Assembly (NCBI GenBank): GCA_024280835.1
Contig: JAJRPJ010000008.1
Location: forward strand, 271,730 to 335,729
Direction of reading: 5' to 3'
DNA from: Candidatus Zixiibacteriota bacterium
Lineage (GTDB): Bacteria > Zixibacteria > MSB-5A5 > GN15 > JACZUZ01
DNA length: 64,000 bases
Shown one piece after another: positions 34,917 through 44,284 of the stretch (positions within the stretch are counted from its first letter, which is position 1; each line of letters begins with the position of its first letter). The translations under genes and the position numbers were made by a program. The notes beneath the pieces were generated by a model. The model had not been told where the DNA came from. It saw nothing but the letters and a program-made list of their open reading frames with translations, and did not search any database.

Positions 34917-35896
34917 GAAAGCGCCCCCTTGCCTAAAACTCGCGCTAGGAATGAACGATAGATAAACACATTGTACTTGTAACTCTCGGCGCCAAACCGC
35001 GACTTGAATCGCTCAACGCCTGTGGCGCCTGCTGGTGTTGCACCTAGATTTACGAAAGATGCGCCACGTTCGCAGCTAATGCTGATGATCTTATCTAAGA
35101 GCACATAGGCGGGCTTGAGCTCTTTGGCGCTGCGGTCCATGTACGGCGCCCAACTAATGATAGTGTCATTTTTGTTGTCATTGTCGTTGTTGTCGTTGTC
35201 ATGCAGGGCGATGTGTGCGCCGATTATGCTCCCTTGACTTTCACAGAGGTACCAGATTATCCGCTCATCTGATTGTGACATCTTCAATAGACGCTCGTAT
35301 ATTTCCAGCGGATAAGTTCTAGTTCGTCCATAGCGCGCATGAGTTTGTTTGGCCAGTTCGTACGTTGCGCGCGCATCATCTGGGCTTTGGGCGCGGCGCA
35401 ATAGAGCGCCGTTGCGTTTACCTGAAGCGATGTGGCGTCTTACACTCTCGGGCAATTCAGGAAAGCCGGCGCTGATAGATATGCGTTGAGTTTCAATTTG
35501 CTTGACTGTCCAGCCAGATGGGATGTTGCTGGTAGTGAAGCTCTGATAGTAATCCACCCAATGTGCATACAGGCCAGTGACACTACTCAAAGCTTGAAAA
35601 ATATCATCGCGTATCTGGTTATCGATAGATTGCGTGTTCTCTGAAGTTAGAGCTAAAGCTGGGAGCCCATCGATTTGCGCTTGAGTCCGCGACAGCATTG
35701 ATGAACCAAAACGTAAGGCGCTGAATGCTATCTTTGTTTCTGATTTGCTTTGGAAGAGCATAGGCACACCACCAAGTGGTTCCCACAGTTGCAACCATTT
35801 CGGTGAGCCAAAGAGTGTCTTTTGCGAGAGCTCAGCGGCTTGCCCCTCGGTCAAACTCTGCAATGGAATGTTTTGAAATGTAATTTGTTGGGACAT
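34913..35896 (-). CDS. FemAB/BioF2-like GNAT acyltransferase
   Basis: A 327-residue protein of the GNAT_acetyltransf_6/FemAB group. Recognisable parts are SPKWLQLWEPLGG, the RRHIASGKRNGALLRRAQ helix, ARYGRTRTYPLEIYERLLK and the C-terminal VNLGATPAGATGVERFKSRFG, which is characteristic. Members transfer amino acids or acyl groups to cell-envelope precursors or sugars. Between residues ~235 and ~250 is an Asp/Asn-rich insertion (NDNNDNDNKND) encoded by a simple-sequence tract at 35165-35200, probably a surface loop that may vary in length. First gene of the glycan operon. Confidence 0.78.
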   Translation of the reverse strand: MSQQITFQNIPLQSLTEGQAAELSQKTLFGSPKWLQLWEPLGGVPMLFQSKSETKIAFSALRFGSSMLSRTQAQIDGLPALALTSENTQSIDNQIRDDIFQALSSVTGLYAHWVDYYQSFTTSNIPSGWTVKQIETQRISISAGFPELPESVRRHIASGKRNGALLRRAQSPDDARATYELAKQTHARYGRTRTYPLEIYERLLKMSQSDERIIWYLCESQGSIIGAHIALHDNDNNDNDNKNDTIISWAPYMDRSAKELKPAYVLLDKIISISCERGASFVNLGATPAGATGVERFKSRFGAESYKYNVFIYRSFLARVLGKGALS

Positions 35897-35914
35897 CTCG
35901 CAAGTCCAATGATT

Positions 35915-38221
35915 TTATTGATTGCGAATCAGCAGAACTTTTCCGATACCACTCTCACCGTCTGTATCGGAAAGCACAAACAAATAAACCCCAGACGCCA
36001 TTAGAGCGCCAGATTGATTGCGGCCATCCCATCCGGAATTGCTTCGTCCTACCCAAACCAGTTCACCGATTTCAGTGAAGATACGAGTTTCGACGACTCC
36101 TGAGAAGTTGAACCGCAAACGTTCTGTGCCAAAAGTTATCACAAATGGATTCGGAAAAGCTGTGACAGTTGCGATATCAAAATTGGCCTGTCCGAGATCT
36201 GGTTTCAGTCTCGAGAGTCCTGCGTCTGTGGCAATCCAAAGATAGTTATTTAGCTCATCAAAATCTAGAGCAGTGACATTGTTGGCGACTAGTCCAGAGT
36301 TTAGCTGTGTAAATATTTCGAATGAGTTTGTCCCCCTATCAAAACGACCGAGTCCAGTCGGAGTTGCGATCCAAACATTATCAAGCGGATCAAAAGCAAT
36401 GTCCGTCACTTCTGGTCCCAAGCCCAGAGGCAATATCACTGGAATAAACCTTTCAACACCAGCATCAAAGCGAGCCAAACCAAACCGATGCGCCGCCCAT
36501 GTGTCACCATGCGAATCTATGCGAACTTTGCTGACTTTATCTGACGGTAAACGAAAGCGAAAGTCACTGGCCCCTTCGAAATAGTGCGTCACACGATAGT
36601 CAGTAAGGTTGAACGGATCCGGACCTGTTTGCACAAAGTAGACACCCAGATTTTCAGAAGCGACAACCAAGAGTCCATCGGCGGCATCGACTGAGACGAC
36701 AAACTCGTCGTTGATACCTACTGAGGCGCCAATCGAAATCCATCGCGAAGGATTCAGTTGATCGACAATGCCAACTGGATTCAAATCGAAGGCGCGGAAA
36801 GTTGCCATGTATGTGTAACGTGAATCTGAGGCGATATCCAAAATGACAACAAAATTATTATTCCCCCCGTCGGTGTTACCTTTCAATGTGGAATTCAAGC
36901 TGTCATACTTTATTGCTCCAGATGAAGCCACGCGCCAAACACCATCTCCGAAAGTTCCTAACCACAGCGCGCCAAGACTGTCAGCCGACACCGAGACAGC
37001 GTCATTGGTAGGGCCTAGTTGCTCAGGGATCCAAGTGTCGTTACGGAGTCGCGCGAAGCCATCCGTTTGTAAAGCGACTATTACTTCCCCCAAAGGACTG
37101 ACTGTCACGTCGCGAATATTGGCTCCAGGAATTGTCTTGGTCTTCAATTTGGCAAAGTTCGCCCCGTTTGTGGAATACAATCCTGAGCTCCGTAAACCGA
37201 CAATTCGGTTTCCAGCGTTTGTTGCGCTGGCCATAATGTTTGCATTGGGCAACCCTAGATTGGAAAGCAAAGTCATTGTTGTTCCGTCGTAGAGATATTC
37301 ACCTCGATTTGTGTAGATGTGCAGTTCTGGAGACGGGAGGCCCAAGGAGGAATCAACACGTAGACGATAGACATTGGTTGGAATTGGTAGCGATAAGGCG
37401 GTCATTGATGTGTCAATCGCTGAGTATGAAAGTGTAAAGGCGCCTGTTGTTGTTCCAAGAATTACGGCGCCAGCAAATTGCGCTAGCGCTGTGGGGGTGG
37501 TGTTATTTAGTCCCAGCAAGTTGGCGCCAGAAAATGTTGTCCAATTAGCAAATGACTTTAATTGAATTGGATCACTTCTATCGGCGACAGCAAATCCATC
37601 TTGAGTCGCTACCCAAACGCTATCTATCGTTAGAATAACATCCTCGACCGCAGATCCATCGGAGAACGAACCAAATCGTTGATAACTATCCTGAATCTGT
37701 CCGCCGTCAGTCGTCTTAGAAAACAAAACCAAACCAAAATCAACGCCTATCCATAAATGACTATTATCATCTGCCAGCGCTTTCAATTGGATTAGATCAT
37801 TATCAAGAGTCAAAAATGGGTAGGTGACAAATTGCAGTGGCGTTTGTTGCGCGGCTTGACTCTTGACTAACCAGCCTCTGGTTGCCAGCCAAATATCATC
37901 ATTGACATCAACGAGAATGCGGCTCAAATCATTGCTGAGCAATCCATCGACGTTGGTAACAATGTTTGTCGACAAGTCTTGAGGGTTGATGATTACCAAA
38001 CCACCACTTGTAGCCACCCAAACTTCATTTTCGACATTCACTACATCTCTGACTGAATTGGGTGCCGCGAAAGTCTTCCAGTCACTTAGCTGTGAGGCTC
38101 GCAAGCTAGTGGAAGTCACGCCCATAATCGTGAGCAGGCAAAGTGTTGTTCTTTGCAATAGTATTCGTAGTGAGAATGCTCGACTGCCTCTTGCGTTTTT
38201 ATGGTTTCGTTTTGTTAACAT
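35915..38221 (-). CDS. Exported beta-propeller protein with C-terminal T9SS/FlgD-like Ig domain
   Basis: A 768-residue secreted protein. A signal peptide (ILLQRTTLCLLTIMG ... LRASQ) is followed by many repeats of the two-component-regulator-propeller type, for example VWVATSGGLVIIN, IWLATRGWLVK, LWLGTFGDGVWRV and VWIATPTGLGRFD. The end (TRIFTEIGELVWVGR, GWDGRNQSGALMASGVYLFV) matches the FlgD-Ig/T9SS type A-like sorting domain common in FCB phyla. ATG 38221 is preferred over TTG 38254. The role is probably surface binding; no kinase or DNA-binding domain is attached, so it is not itself a two-component sensor. Confidence 0.82.
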   Translation of the reverse strand: MLTKRNHKNARGSRAFSLRILLQRTTLCLLTIMGVTSTSLRASQLSDWKTFAAPNSVRDVVNVENEVWVATSGGLVIINPQDLSTNIVTNVDGLLSNDLSRILVDVNDDIWLATRGWLVKSQAAQQTPLQFVTYPFLTLDNDLIQLKALADDNSHLWIGVDFGLVLFSKTTDGGQIQDSYQRFGSFSDGSAVEDVILTIDSVWVATQDGFAVADRSDPIQLKSFANWTTFSGANLLGLNNTTPTALAQFAGAVILGTTTGAFTLSYSAIDTSMTALSLPIPTNVYRLRVDSSLGLPSPELHIYTNRGEYLYDGTTMTLLSNLGLPNANIMASATNAGNRIVGLRSSGLYSTNGANFAKLKTKTIPGANIRDVTVSPLGEVIVALQTDGFARLRNDTWIPEQLGPTNDAVSVSADSLGALWLGTFGDGVWRVASSGAIKYDSLNSTLKGNTDGGNNNFVVILDIASDSRYTYMATFRAFDLNPVGIVDQLNPSRWISIGASVGINDEFVVSVDAADGLLVVASENLGVYFVQTGPDPFNLTDYRVTHYFEGASDFRFRLPSDKVSKVRIDSHGDTWAAHRFGLARFDAGVERFIPVILPLGLGPEVTDIAFDPLDNVWIATPTGLGRFDRGTNSFEIFTQLNSGLVANNVTALDFDELNNYLWIATDAGLSRLKPDLGQANFDIATVTAFPNPFVITFGTERLRFNFSGVVETRIFTEIGELVWVGRSNSGWDGRNQSGALMASGVYLFVLSDTDGESGIGKVLLIRNQ

Positions 38222-38281
38222 AGATGATACGTATATACCTAATGGCTCATACAAAAATGCACAGACAATAACCTATTCTCT

Positions 38282-39874
38282 TTAAGACAATTTAGAACGT
38301 GGCTCAAGATGTAGACCTAACCTTGCACTAAGTCCTAGTATGCTGAAAAACAGTCCCGCAACCAGTGTAAAAATGAAACATAATTTTGCCAAAACTGGGC
38401 CATGATAATAATACGGCGATTTATGGTAATGTTTATCAAGTTCCCCGACTAGCACACCCCTTGTATACCAAGGCAATCTGTTCTGCACTCGACCGTAGGG
38501 ATCAGCGATAAAAGTGAAGCCACTGTTGGCCGCGCGCGCTAACCAAGCGCGATTTTCAACTGCGCGCATGATGGCGATCCGTTCGTGCTGATATGGACCA
38601 GGAGATTTCTTGAACCATGTGTCATTGGTGATAGTTAGAATGAACTCCGCGCCTCGATGGAGCGCCTCGCGAACATATTCTGGATAGGCAACTTCAAAAC
38701 AAATCAGCGGAACATATTTCAAACTATCAAATTCCAGAACAACAATCGAATCTCCAGGACGAAAATCCGACCACCACTGTACGTCATAAGTCTTGATAAA
38801 TGTCAGATACTTTTCCAGAAAATCACGCCGCAAAAATGGGAATAGGTCCTGATAGGGCGCTTGCTCCGCAAAGGGGACTAGTTTTCGTTTGAGATACGGC
38901 TCTGAGAATTCACCATCGGCGCTTAGTTGCACTGCGGCATTGTAGTAACGTCTCCGCCCTTGATGGAAATCTGTGTGCATAGTTCCAATTAGGTTCGGCG
39001 CTCCGCTGGCGCGGGCGAGCTTGGTTTGTTCAAGGACATAGCGTCTGTCGTAGAGCATATATACTGGCGCTGATGTTTCGGGCCAGACAATCAATTGGGC
39101 CCCTTTTTCTCCTGCAACACCCGCCAGAGAATCATAGACTCGAAAAACTTCATCGCGGTTTTCTGCATTCCATTTTTCAGCCAAAGAAAAGTTCCCTTGC
39201 AACAATCCAATGCGAACCTCTGGCGGCTCGGTATAGGCAGGTATTTCTATCCAACCATATGCAAACGGCGCGGCAACCAAAGCCGCCGCCGCTAGAAAAT
39301 ACGTCATTCTTCTCTCGGCATACATTTTGGGTCGTAGACCAAAAGCTATCAGCACATTGACACTGACAATTACAAAAGAAACACCATGCGCCCCAGTTAA
39401 TGATGCCATTTGGATGAAGTACAAGTAGTATCCCTGTGTATATGACAAGTCTGTCCATGGGAAAGATAGTTCTCCAAGAGCGCGAAAATATTCCAACCCC
39501 ACCCAAAGTACAGGAAAAAGGACATAGGCCAAAGAGTTGTGACGGCGATGGATTGCCGCAACTAAGGCAAATATCAGTCCTGCATACAAAGAGAGAATAG
39601 CAATTGTCGCCAAGACTCCTGGTGGTGTCACAAAGCCTATCCAATACAGAGAGACTGTGCAGGCAGTAAAGGTAAACAAAAATCCAGAGCGAAGCGCTCC
39701 TCGCGGTCCCAGTGGCGCTATCAATACCAACGGCCTCGCCAGAGCAATCCATGCGAACCAACCAGTGTTGAGTGGAAAGTATGCGAAGGCGAGCACAATG
39801 CCCCAAAAAACCAACTCAAGACGGCGAGCGCGCACAGCCAAATCGATTGGCCAGAAGATATTTTTTATTCGCAT
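38282..39874 (-). CDS. lnt: Apolipoprotein N-acyltransferase
   Basis: A 530-residue inner-membrane enzyme that adds the third acyl chain to lipoproteins. The N-terminal half has several transmembrane helices; the periplasmic nitrilase domain carries the catalytic triad as Glu in IVWPETSAPVY, Lys in KRKLVPFAEQAPY and Cys in PLICFEVAYPEYV. A final transmembrane helix follows. Its presence implies a diderm envelope, and the selenoprotein lipoprotein at 4052 would be one substrate. Located downstream of gpmI on the same strand. Confidence 0.93.
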   Translation of the reverse strand: MRIKNIFWPIDLAVRARRLELVFWGIVLAFAYFPLNTGWFAWIALARPLVLIAPLGPRGALRSGFLFTFTACTVSLYWIGFVTPPGVLATIAILSLYAGLIFALVAAIHRRHNSLAYVLFPVLWVGLEYFRALGELSFPWTDLSYTQGYYLYFIQMASLTGAHGVSFVIVSVNVLIAFGLRPKMYAERRMTYFLAAAALVAAPFAYGWIEIPAYTEPPEVRIGLLQGNFSLAEKWNAENRDEVFRVYDSLAGVAGEKGAQLIVWPETSAPVYMLYDRRYVLEQTKLARASGAPNLIGTMHTDFHQGRRRYYNAAVQLSADGEFSEPYLKRKLVPFAEQAPYQDLFPFLRRDFLEKYLTFIKTYDVQWWSDFRPGDSIVVLEFDSLKYVPLICFEVAYPEYVREALHRGAEFILTITNDTWFKKSPGPYQHERIAIMRAVENRAWLARAANSGFTFIADPYGRVQNRLPWYTRGVLVGELDKHYHKSPYYYHGPVLAKLCFIFTLVAGLFFSILGLSARLGLHLEPRSKLS

Positions 39875-39931
39875 ACTGTTTGTACTCGAGAAAAGCGCAA
39901 GAGATAGTCAGAAGCATTAGATATTGCTATT

Positions 39932-41527
39932 TCAATCAATAGTAATCTTTCCTGAAGTGGCGGAAGTGGCAAAAGTCTCGCCTGTCATTTCCGCAGGTTT
40001 CTCAATACCCAACAAGTCAAGTATTGTTGGCGCCAGATCAGCCAACACTCCCCCCTGCCTTGGGTTTTCAAAATACGCTTTGTTGGGACCGTAGAAAATC
40101 AACGGCACTAAGTTTGTCGTATGCGCAGTGAAAGGGCCTTTAGTAATTGGGTCGTACATTTGTTCGGCGTTGCCATGGTCAGCTGTTATCAGCGCATCAC
40201 CACCAACTTTATGCAACGCCTCTAGTGCAAGAGCCAATGAACTATCGACTGCTTCAACGGCTTTGATAGCGGCAGGTAGTGAACCAGTGTGACCTACCAT
40301 ATCACAATTGGCATAATTCAAAATTATGACATCATAGGTTTGCGAGGCAATTTTATCACATAATTTGGAAGTCACCTCAGCGATTGACATCTCTGGTTGC
40401 AAGTCGTATGTCGCAACTTTTGGTGACTGAATCAATTCTCTGTCTTCACCAGCAAATGGGGTTTCTGAGCCCCCGTTAAAAAAGAATGTCACATGCGGAT
40501 ACTTTTCGGTTTCGGCGATACGTAATTGCCGTAATCCATTGGCCGCGACTACTTCCCCCAAAATATTCTTATGTGTCCGTGGAGGATAGAGTACAGTAGC
40601 GGAGGTAAGTTCCGAATCATAATTAGTCATCGTCAATAAATCGACTCCCAAAGCTTTTGGCGAAGGAGCGCCTTTGAGTGAGACACCACTCAAGTAATAA
40701 CAAATCTGCCGCATTCTATCGGCTCGGAAGTTAAAACAAATAACTAAGTCACCAGCTTTGATTCGCGAGTCAGCGCCTTCGGTGACAATCAAAGGTTTGA
40801 GAAACTCATCGGATTCACCAGCGGCATAGCGCTTTTCGATAGAGGCAATTAAATCTGAGGTTTGTTCGCCTTCACCTTTGACTAGCGCATCATAACCGAG
40901 CTGCATTCTATCCCAGCGTTTATCTCGGTCCATGCCCCAATAGCGCCCTTGCACCGAAGCGATTTGTCCCAGACCGAACTCCTCAAAAAAACCATTGACT
41001 GTTTGGAGATAGTCGACGCTTGAATGTGGCGGGGTGTCACGTCCATCGGTGAAACAATGCAAATATAGTTCAGGAACTTTGTTCATCGCGGCCATACGCA
41101 CAAGAGCTTTGATATGATTCAACGAACTATGCACACAACCGTCACTAACCAAACCCAAGAGATGCACTGCGCGTTTGCGAGCTTTAACAGCGCTAAGCGC
41201 CGCGCAAAGTCGCGCATTGGAGAAAAAGCCGCCTTCGGCTATTTCTTTGTCAATCAAAGTAATGTCTTGATCAATAACACGACCAGCTCCGATATTCAAA
41301 TGCCCAACTTCGGAATTACCCATTTGTCCAGCGGGCAATCCAACTGACAAACCTGAACCATCAATTGGGATATTCGGGCAAGATTTGAACAGACGCTCAA
41401 GCGTCGGTTTGCGCGCGGCGCTGACTGCATTCATTAGAGAGTCAGCGCGAAGTCCAAAGCCATCAAGAATCGCCAATAGTACGACACTCGACTTGCGAGA
41501 GGGAGATTTTAGTTGTGACGATTTCAT
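39932..41527 (-). CDS. gpmI: 2,3-bisphosphoglycerate-independent phosphoglycerate mutase
   Basis: A 531-residue alkaline-phosphatase-superfamily enzyme interconverting 3- and 2-phosphoglycerate with two Mn2+ ions. The phosphorylated serine lies in GQMGNSEVGHLNIGAGR; metal sites include LAILDGFG, CHCFTDGRDTPP-like HCFTDGRDTPP, NYANCDMVGHTG and ITADHGNAE. Length is typical (about 510-530). It follows purM by 36 bp on the same strand. Confidence 0.95.
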   Translation of the reverse strand: MKSSQLKSPSRKSSVVLLAILDGFGLRADSLMNAVSAARKPTLERLFKSCPNIPIDGSGLSVGLPAGQMGNSEVGHLNIGAGRVIDQDITLIDKEIAEGGFFSNARLCAALSAVKARKRAVHLLGLVSDGCVHSSLNHIKALVRMAAMNKVPELYLHCFTDGRDTPPHSSVDYLQTVNGFFEEFGLGQIASVQGRYWGMDRDKRWDRMQLGYDALVKGEGEQTSDLIASIEKRYAAGESDEFLKPLIVTEGADSRIKAGDLVICFNFRADRMRQICYYLSGVSLKGAPSPKALGVDLLTMTNYDSELTSATVLYPPRTHKNILGEVVAANGLRQLRIAETEKYPHVTFFFNGGSETPFAGEDRELIQSPKVATYDLQPEMSIAEVTSKLCDKIASQTYDVIILNYANCDMVGHTGSLPAAIKAVEAVDSSLALALEALHKVGGDALITADHGNAEQMYDPITKGPFTAHTTNLVPLIFYGPNKAYFENPRQGGVLADLAPTILDLLGIEKPAEMTGETFATSATSGKITID

Positions 41528-41563
41528 ATTTGTCTGAAGAGGATATCTCTAGAGCTATCTCTC

Positions 41564-42676
41564 CTAGAGAAACACCGCGCGAGTTTTCTTATCGTCGGAA
41601 TTTTTTATTTCCTCAGATGCTTCAACGATTGAACCGATATTAAAACTCTCGTGACCACAATCTTTGAGAACTACTTTGACTCGCTCTGCGTCTTTCGAAT
41701 CCACGGCCAAAATGAATCCGATCCCAAGATTGAATGCCTGACGCATGTCCTCATCTGTAATAGAACCGCAGCTTTGTATGAAATCGAAAATCGGTAGTGA
41801 CGGCCAATTATCAGGTTGCAACTGCGCCTGCAAGCCTTTGGGTATGATGCGACTAAGATTACCAGCGACACCACCACCTGTGATATGCGCCAGTCCATGA
41901 ATGCTTCCAGCAGGCAAATCTTTGAACAGCTTTTGCACTGGTTTCAAATAGGACGTGTGAACTTTCATCAAGGCTTCGGCAACGGTTTCGCCTAACTCTT
42001 CAATGTGTTCGTCGTGCTTGTGTCCAGCGACATCAAAAATTGCTTTGCGCGCTAGGGAAAACCCATTGGTATGCAGACCACAACTGGCGATACCTATTAG
42101 CGTGTCACCAGCTTTCACTGTTGAGCCATCAATTATTTCATCCTGCGAAACCACGCCCACAATGAAACCCGCCAGATCATATTCACCAGCGGAATAAAAG
42201 TCTGGCATCTCGGCGGTTTCGCCACCAATGAACGCCATGCCATGATTTTTGCAACCGCGACTGATACCACTGATTGTCGCCACAGCTATATCGGGCGACA
42301 AAGCTCCAGTGGCAAAATAATCCAAAAAGAACAATGGGCGAGCTCCCTGCACCAAAATGTCATTGACGCAGTGATTGACCAGATCTTCGCCAACTGTGTC
42401 ATGTTTACCAGTCATGAAGGCCAGCTTGAGCTTGGTTCCGACTCCATCGGCCGAAGAAACCAAGGCAGGACGGGACAGGCCACCAAAATCAGCGCTGAAC
42501 ATCGCTCCAAATGAGCCAATATCGCTGAGGGTTTGCGGAGTGAATGTACCACGCGCCATTTTCTTGATTCGCGAGACAACTTCTTCACCTGCGGAAATAT
42601 CCACGCCAGAATCGGCATAGTTCAAAGACTTGCTATTAGGTTTCTTATCGCTGGTGGAGTTTGGAGAATGGGACAC
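41564..42676 (-). CDS. purM: Phosphoribosylformylglycinamidine cyclo-ligase (AIR synthetase)
   Basis: A 370-residue PurM enzyme catalysing ATP-dependent closure of the imidazole ring in purine synthesis. Family motifs are YADSGVDISAGEEVVSRIK, the ADGVGTKLKLAF metal/ATP site, LVNHCVNDILVQGARPLFFLDY, FIGGETAEMPDFY and HITGGGVAGNLSRIIP. The start is GTG with AGGAAG upstream. Slightly long at the N terminus (about 20 polar residues). No other pur genes are adjacent. Confidence 0.95.
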   Translation of the reverse strand: MSHSPNSTSDKKPNSKSLNYADSGVDISAGEEVVSRIKKMARGTFTPQTLSDIGSFGAMFSADFGGLSRPALVSSADGVGTKLKLAFMTGKHDTVGEDLVNHCVNDILVQGARPLFFLDYFATGALSPDIAVATISGISRGCKNHGMAFIGGETAEMPDFYSAGEYDLAGFIVGVVSQDEIIDGSTVKAGDTLIGIASCGLHTNGFSLARKAIFDVAGHKHDEHIEELGETVAEALMKVHTSYLKPVQKLFKDLPAGSIHGLAHITGGGVAGNLSRIIPKGLQAQLQPDNWPSLPIFDFIQSCGSITDEDMRQAFNLGIGFILAVDSKDAERVKVVLKDCGHESFNIGSIVEASEEIKNSDDKKTRAVFL

Positions 42677-42856
42677 AATGCTTCCTATCTATTTGTTACG
42701 CTTTTGGGACCCATTTTCTTGGCCAATCTGAGTGCGAACGGGGTCTTTTCCTGAGGGCAAGGTATGAGGAAAAGTGAGTGTCTGTCAAGATATGGAGACT
42801 GGGGCAATTTCAAGAAAAGCTAGTTATTCTGGCGACGAATCGCGACGAGCGCTGAT

Positions 42857-44251
42857 TCAGGAGACATTAGTGGTAGGATGGCTAGATTTGCGTAATAATT
42901 CTGGAGTCACCGAAGAAATTACAAAGCGAAATTTGCCAGATTTATCGCGAGGAATTGAATCAACATACTCGATCTGAACATTGACTTTGGCCCCACAGTA
43001 TTCACCCAGAGTGTCCGCCATTTCAGTTTCGGCATTTATTAGTGGGAATTCCTTGTTCCTGACTATTAAGATTATGAACTGGTCGACGGCAGTCTGCCGT
43101 ATTTGCGCCTGCTTTATCCCTGGGTAGGCCGTAAAAAAGCTGGGAGTCATAGCTGTGCCAGAGATTATCCTCCCATTGGGAGAAACAATCAAATCCGTTG
43201 TACGACCTGCGATGTCACTGAGAAATAATCCTGACCGGCCATTGACTTCACCAGCGGTTAGCCTGCCAAAATCACCTGTCCGATAGCGAATAAATGGCAT
43301 CCCGACGTTGAGTAAATCGGTAATAATTAGTTCACCGAAGTTGGGATCATCGGGGCTCAAGGGCAGTATTTCTATTTTCACCGACCCAGAAACAACCCGA
43401 AGGAATTTGGAGTTTTCACATTGGTCAGCCACAATTCCAAACTCCCGCGAAGCATAACGGTCAAAAACTGGCGCCCGAAACACGGATTCAATATTCTTGC
43501 GGGCGCTTGTGGTCAAAGCTTCTGCGGTTACGATTACTTTTTCGGGAGCTGGGATTTCTAGGTCATTTTCACGAATTGCCGTGGCCAACAGATCCAACAT
43601 CACCGGATAGCCATAGAGAATGCGTGGGGTGTGACTCCTCAACTCTTTTACAAACCAAATCGTCTGCTCATCTGATAACAGCGCTGCATTGAGGATAATC
43701 TTACGATCAACCAAGAGGTTCAATAAGCGATAGCGCCAAGAATAATTCTGCGGTAAATCCTGCCTGGCTCCCCAAACTAGCGCATGCCACTCACCCGCCT
43801 CCCAGCCAAGCGCCATATTGGCAACAGCTTGTAACCCCCAACGAGCGCAATAGGTCAAGCGGTCGCGGTAGAAAATCATAGGGTGCGAAGTCGATCCGCC
43901 AGTCATTGTTTTGAGGATTTCACTCTCTGGCAAAGTTGAATTGAGCATGTCTTCGGTACTTACTTGAATAATGTCTTTGTCCAAAAGTGGGATTTCCGCC
44001 AAGATATCTGGCGAATCAAGCCGAGAAGCTACTCCAGTGGAATCAAATAACTCTCGATAGTAGCGAGTGTTCTGATAGGCGCTTTGGAGGATATTTGCGA
44101 GACGTTTCCGCTCAAGTCTTTGAATCTCGTCATGCGACAATGACATGACTCCCTGCCAATGGGCGATTTGGCCATTAATTTCGCCAAAGCCTTTCCAGCT
44201 GTTGTACATGGGTCCGAAATAATTTCGGCTGAGGTAATTCATTAATTTCAT
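42857..44251 (-). CDS. Adenylate-forming enzyme of the PaaK/CapK family
   Basis: A 464-residue protein similar to phenylacetate-CoA ligases and CapK. The N terminus (WQGVMSLSHDEIQRLERKRL, YQNTRYYRELFDS) is typical of the CapK-like group; the AMP-binding region includes TGGSTSHPMIFYRD, IVTAEALTTSARKNIE, a YASREFGIVADQC motif and FIRYRTGDFGRL. CapK-like proteins are usually found near polysaccharide genes. In principle it could activate an aromatic acid and supply the missing CoA ligase of the benzoyl-CoA route, but it is 12 kb away among housekeeping genes, so that is only a possibility. Confidence 0.75.
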   Translation of the reverse strand: MKLMNYLSRNYFGPMYNSWKGFGEINGQIAHWQGVMSLSHDEIQRLERKRLANILQSAYQNTRYYRELFDSTGVASRLDSPDILAEIPLLDKDIIQVSTEDMLNSTLPESEILKTMTGGSTSHPMIFYRDRLTYCARWGLQAVANMALGWEAGEWHALVWGARQDLPQNYSWRYRLLNLLVDRKIILNAALLSDEQTIWFVKELRSHTPRILYGYPVMLDLLATAIRENDLEIPAPEKVIVTAEALTTSARKNIESVFRAPVFDRYASREFGIVADQCENSKFLRVVSGSVKIEILPLSPDDPNFGELIITDLLNVGMPFIRYRTGDFGRLTAGEVNGRSGLFLSDIAGRTTDLIVSPNGRIISGTAMTPSFFTAYPGIKQAQIRQTAVDQFIILIVRNKEFPLINAETEMADTLGEYCGAKVNVQIEYVDSIPRDKSGKFRFVISSVTPELLRKSSHPTTNVS

Positions 44252-44284
44252 AGATATTGATCGCCAGTTAAGAGAGCTCTACCA

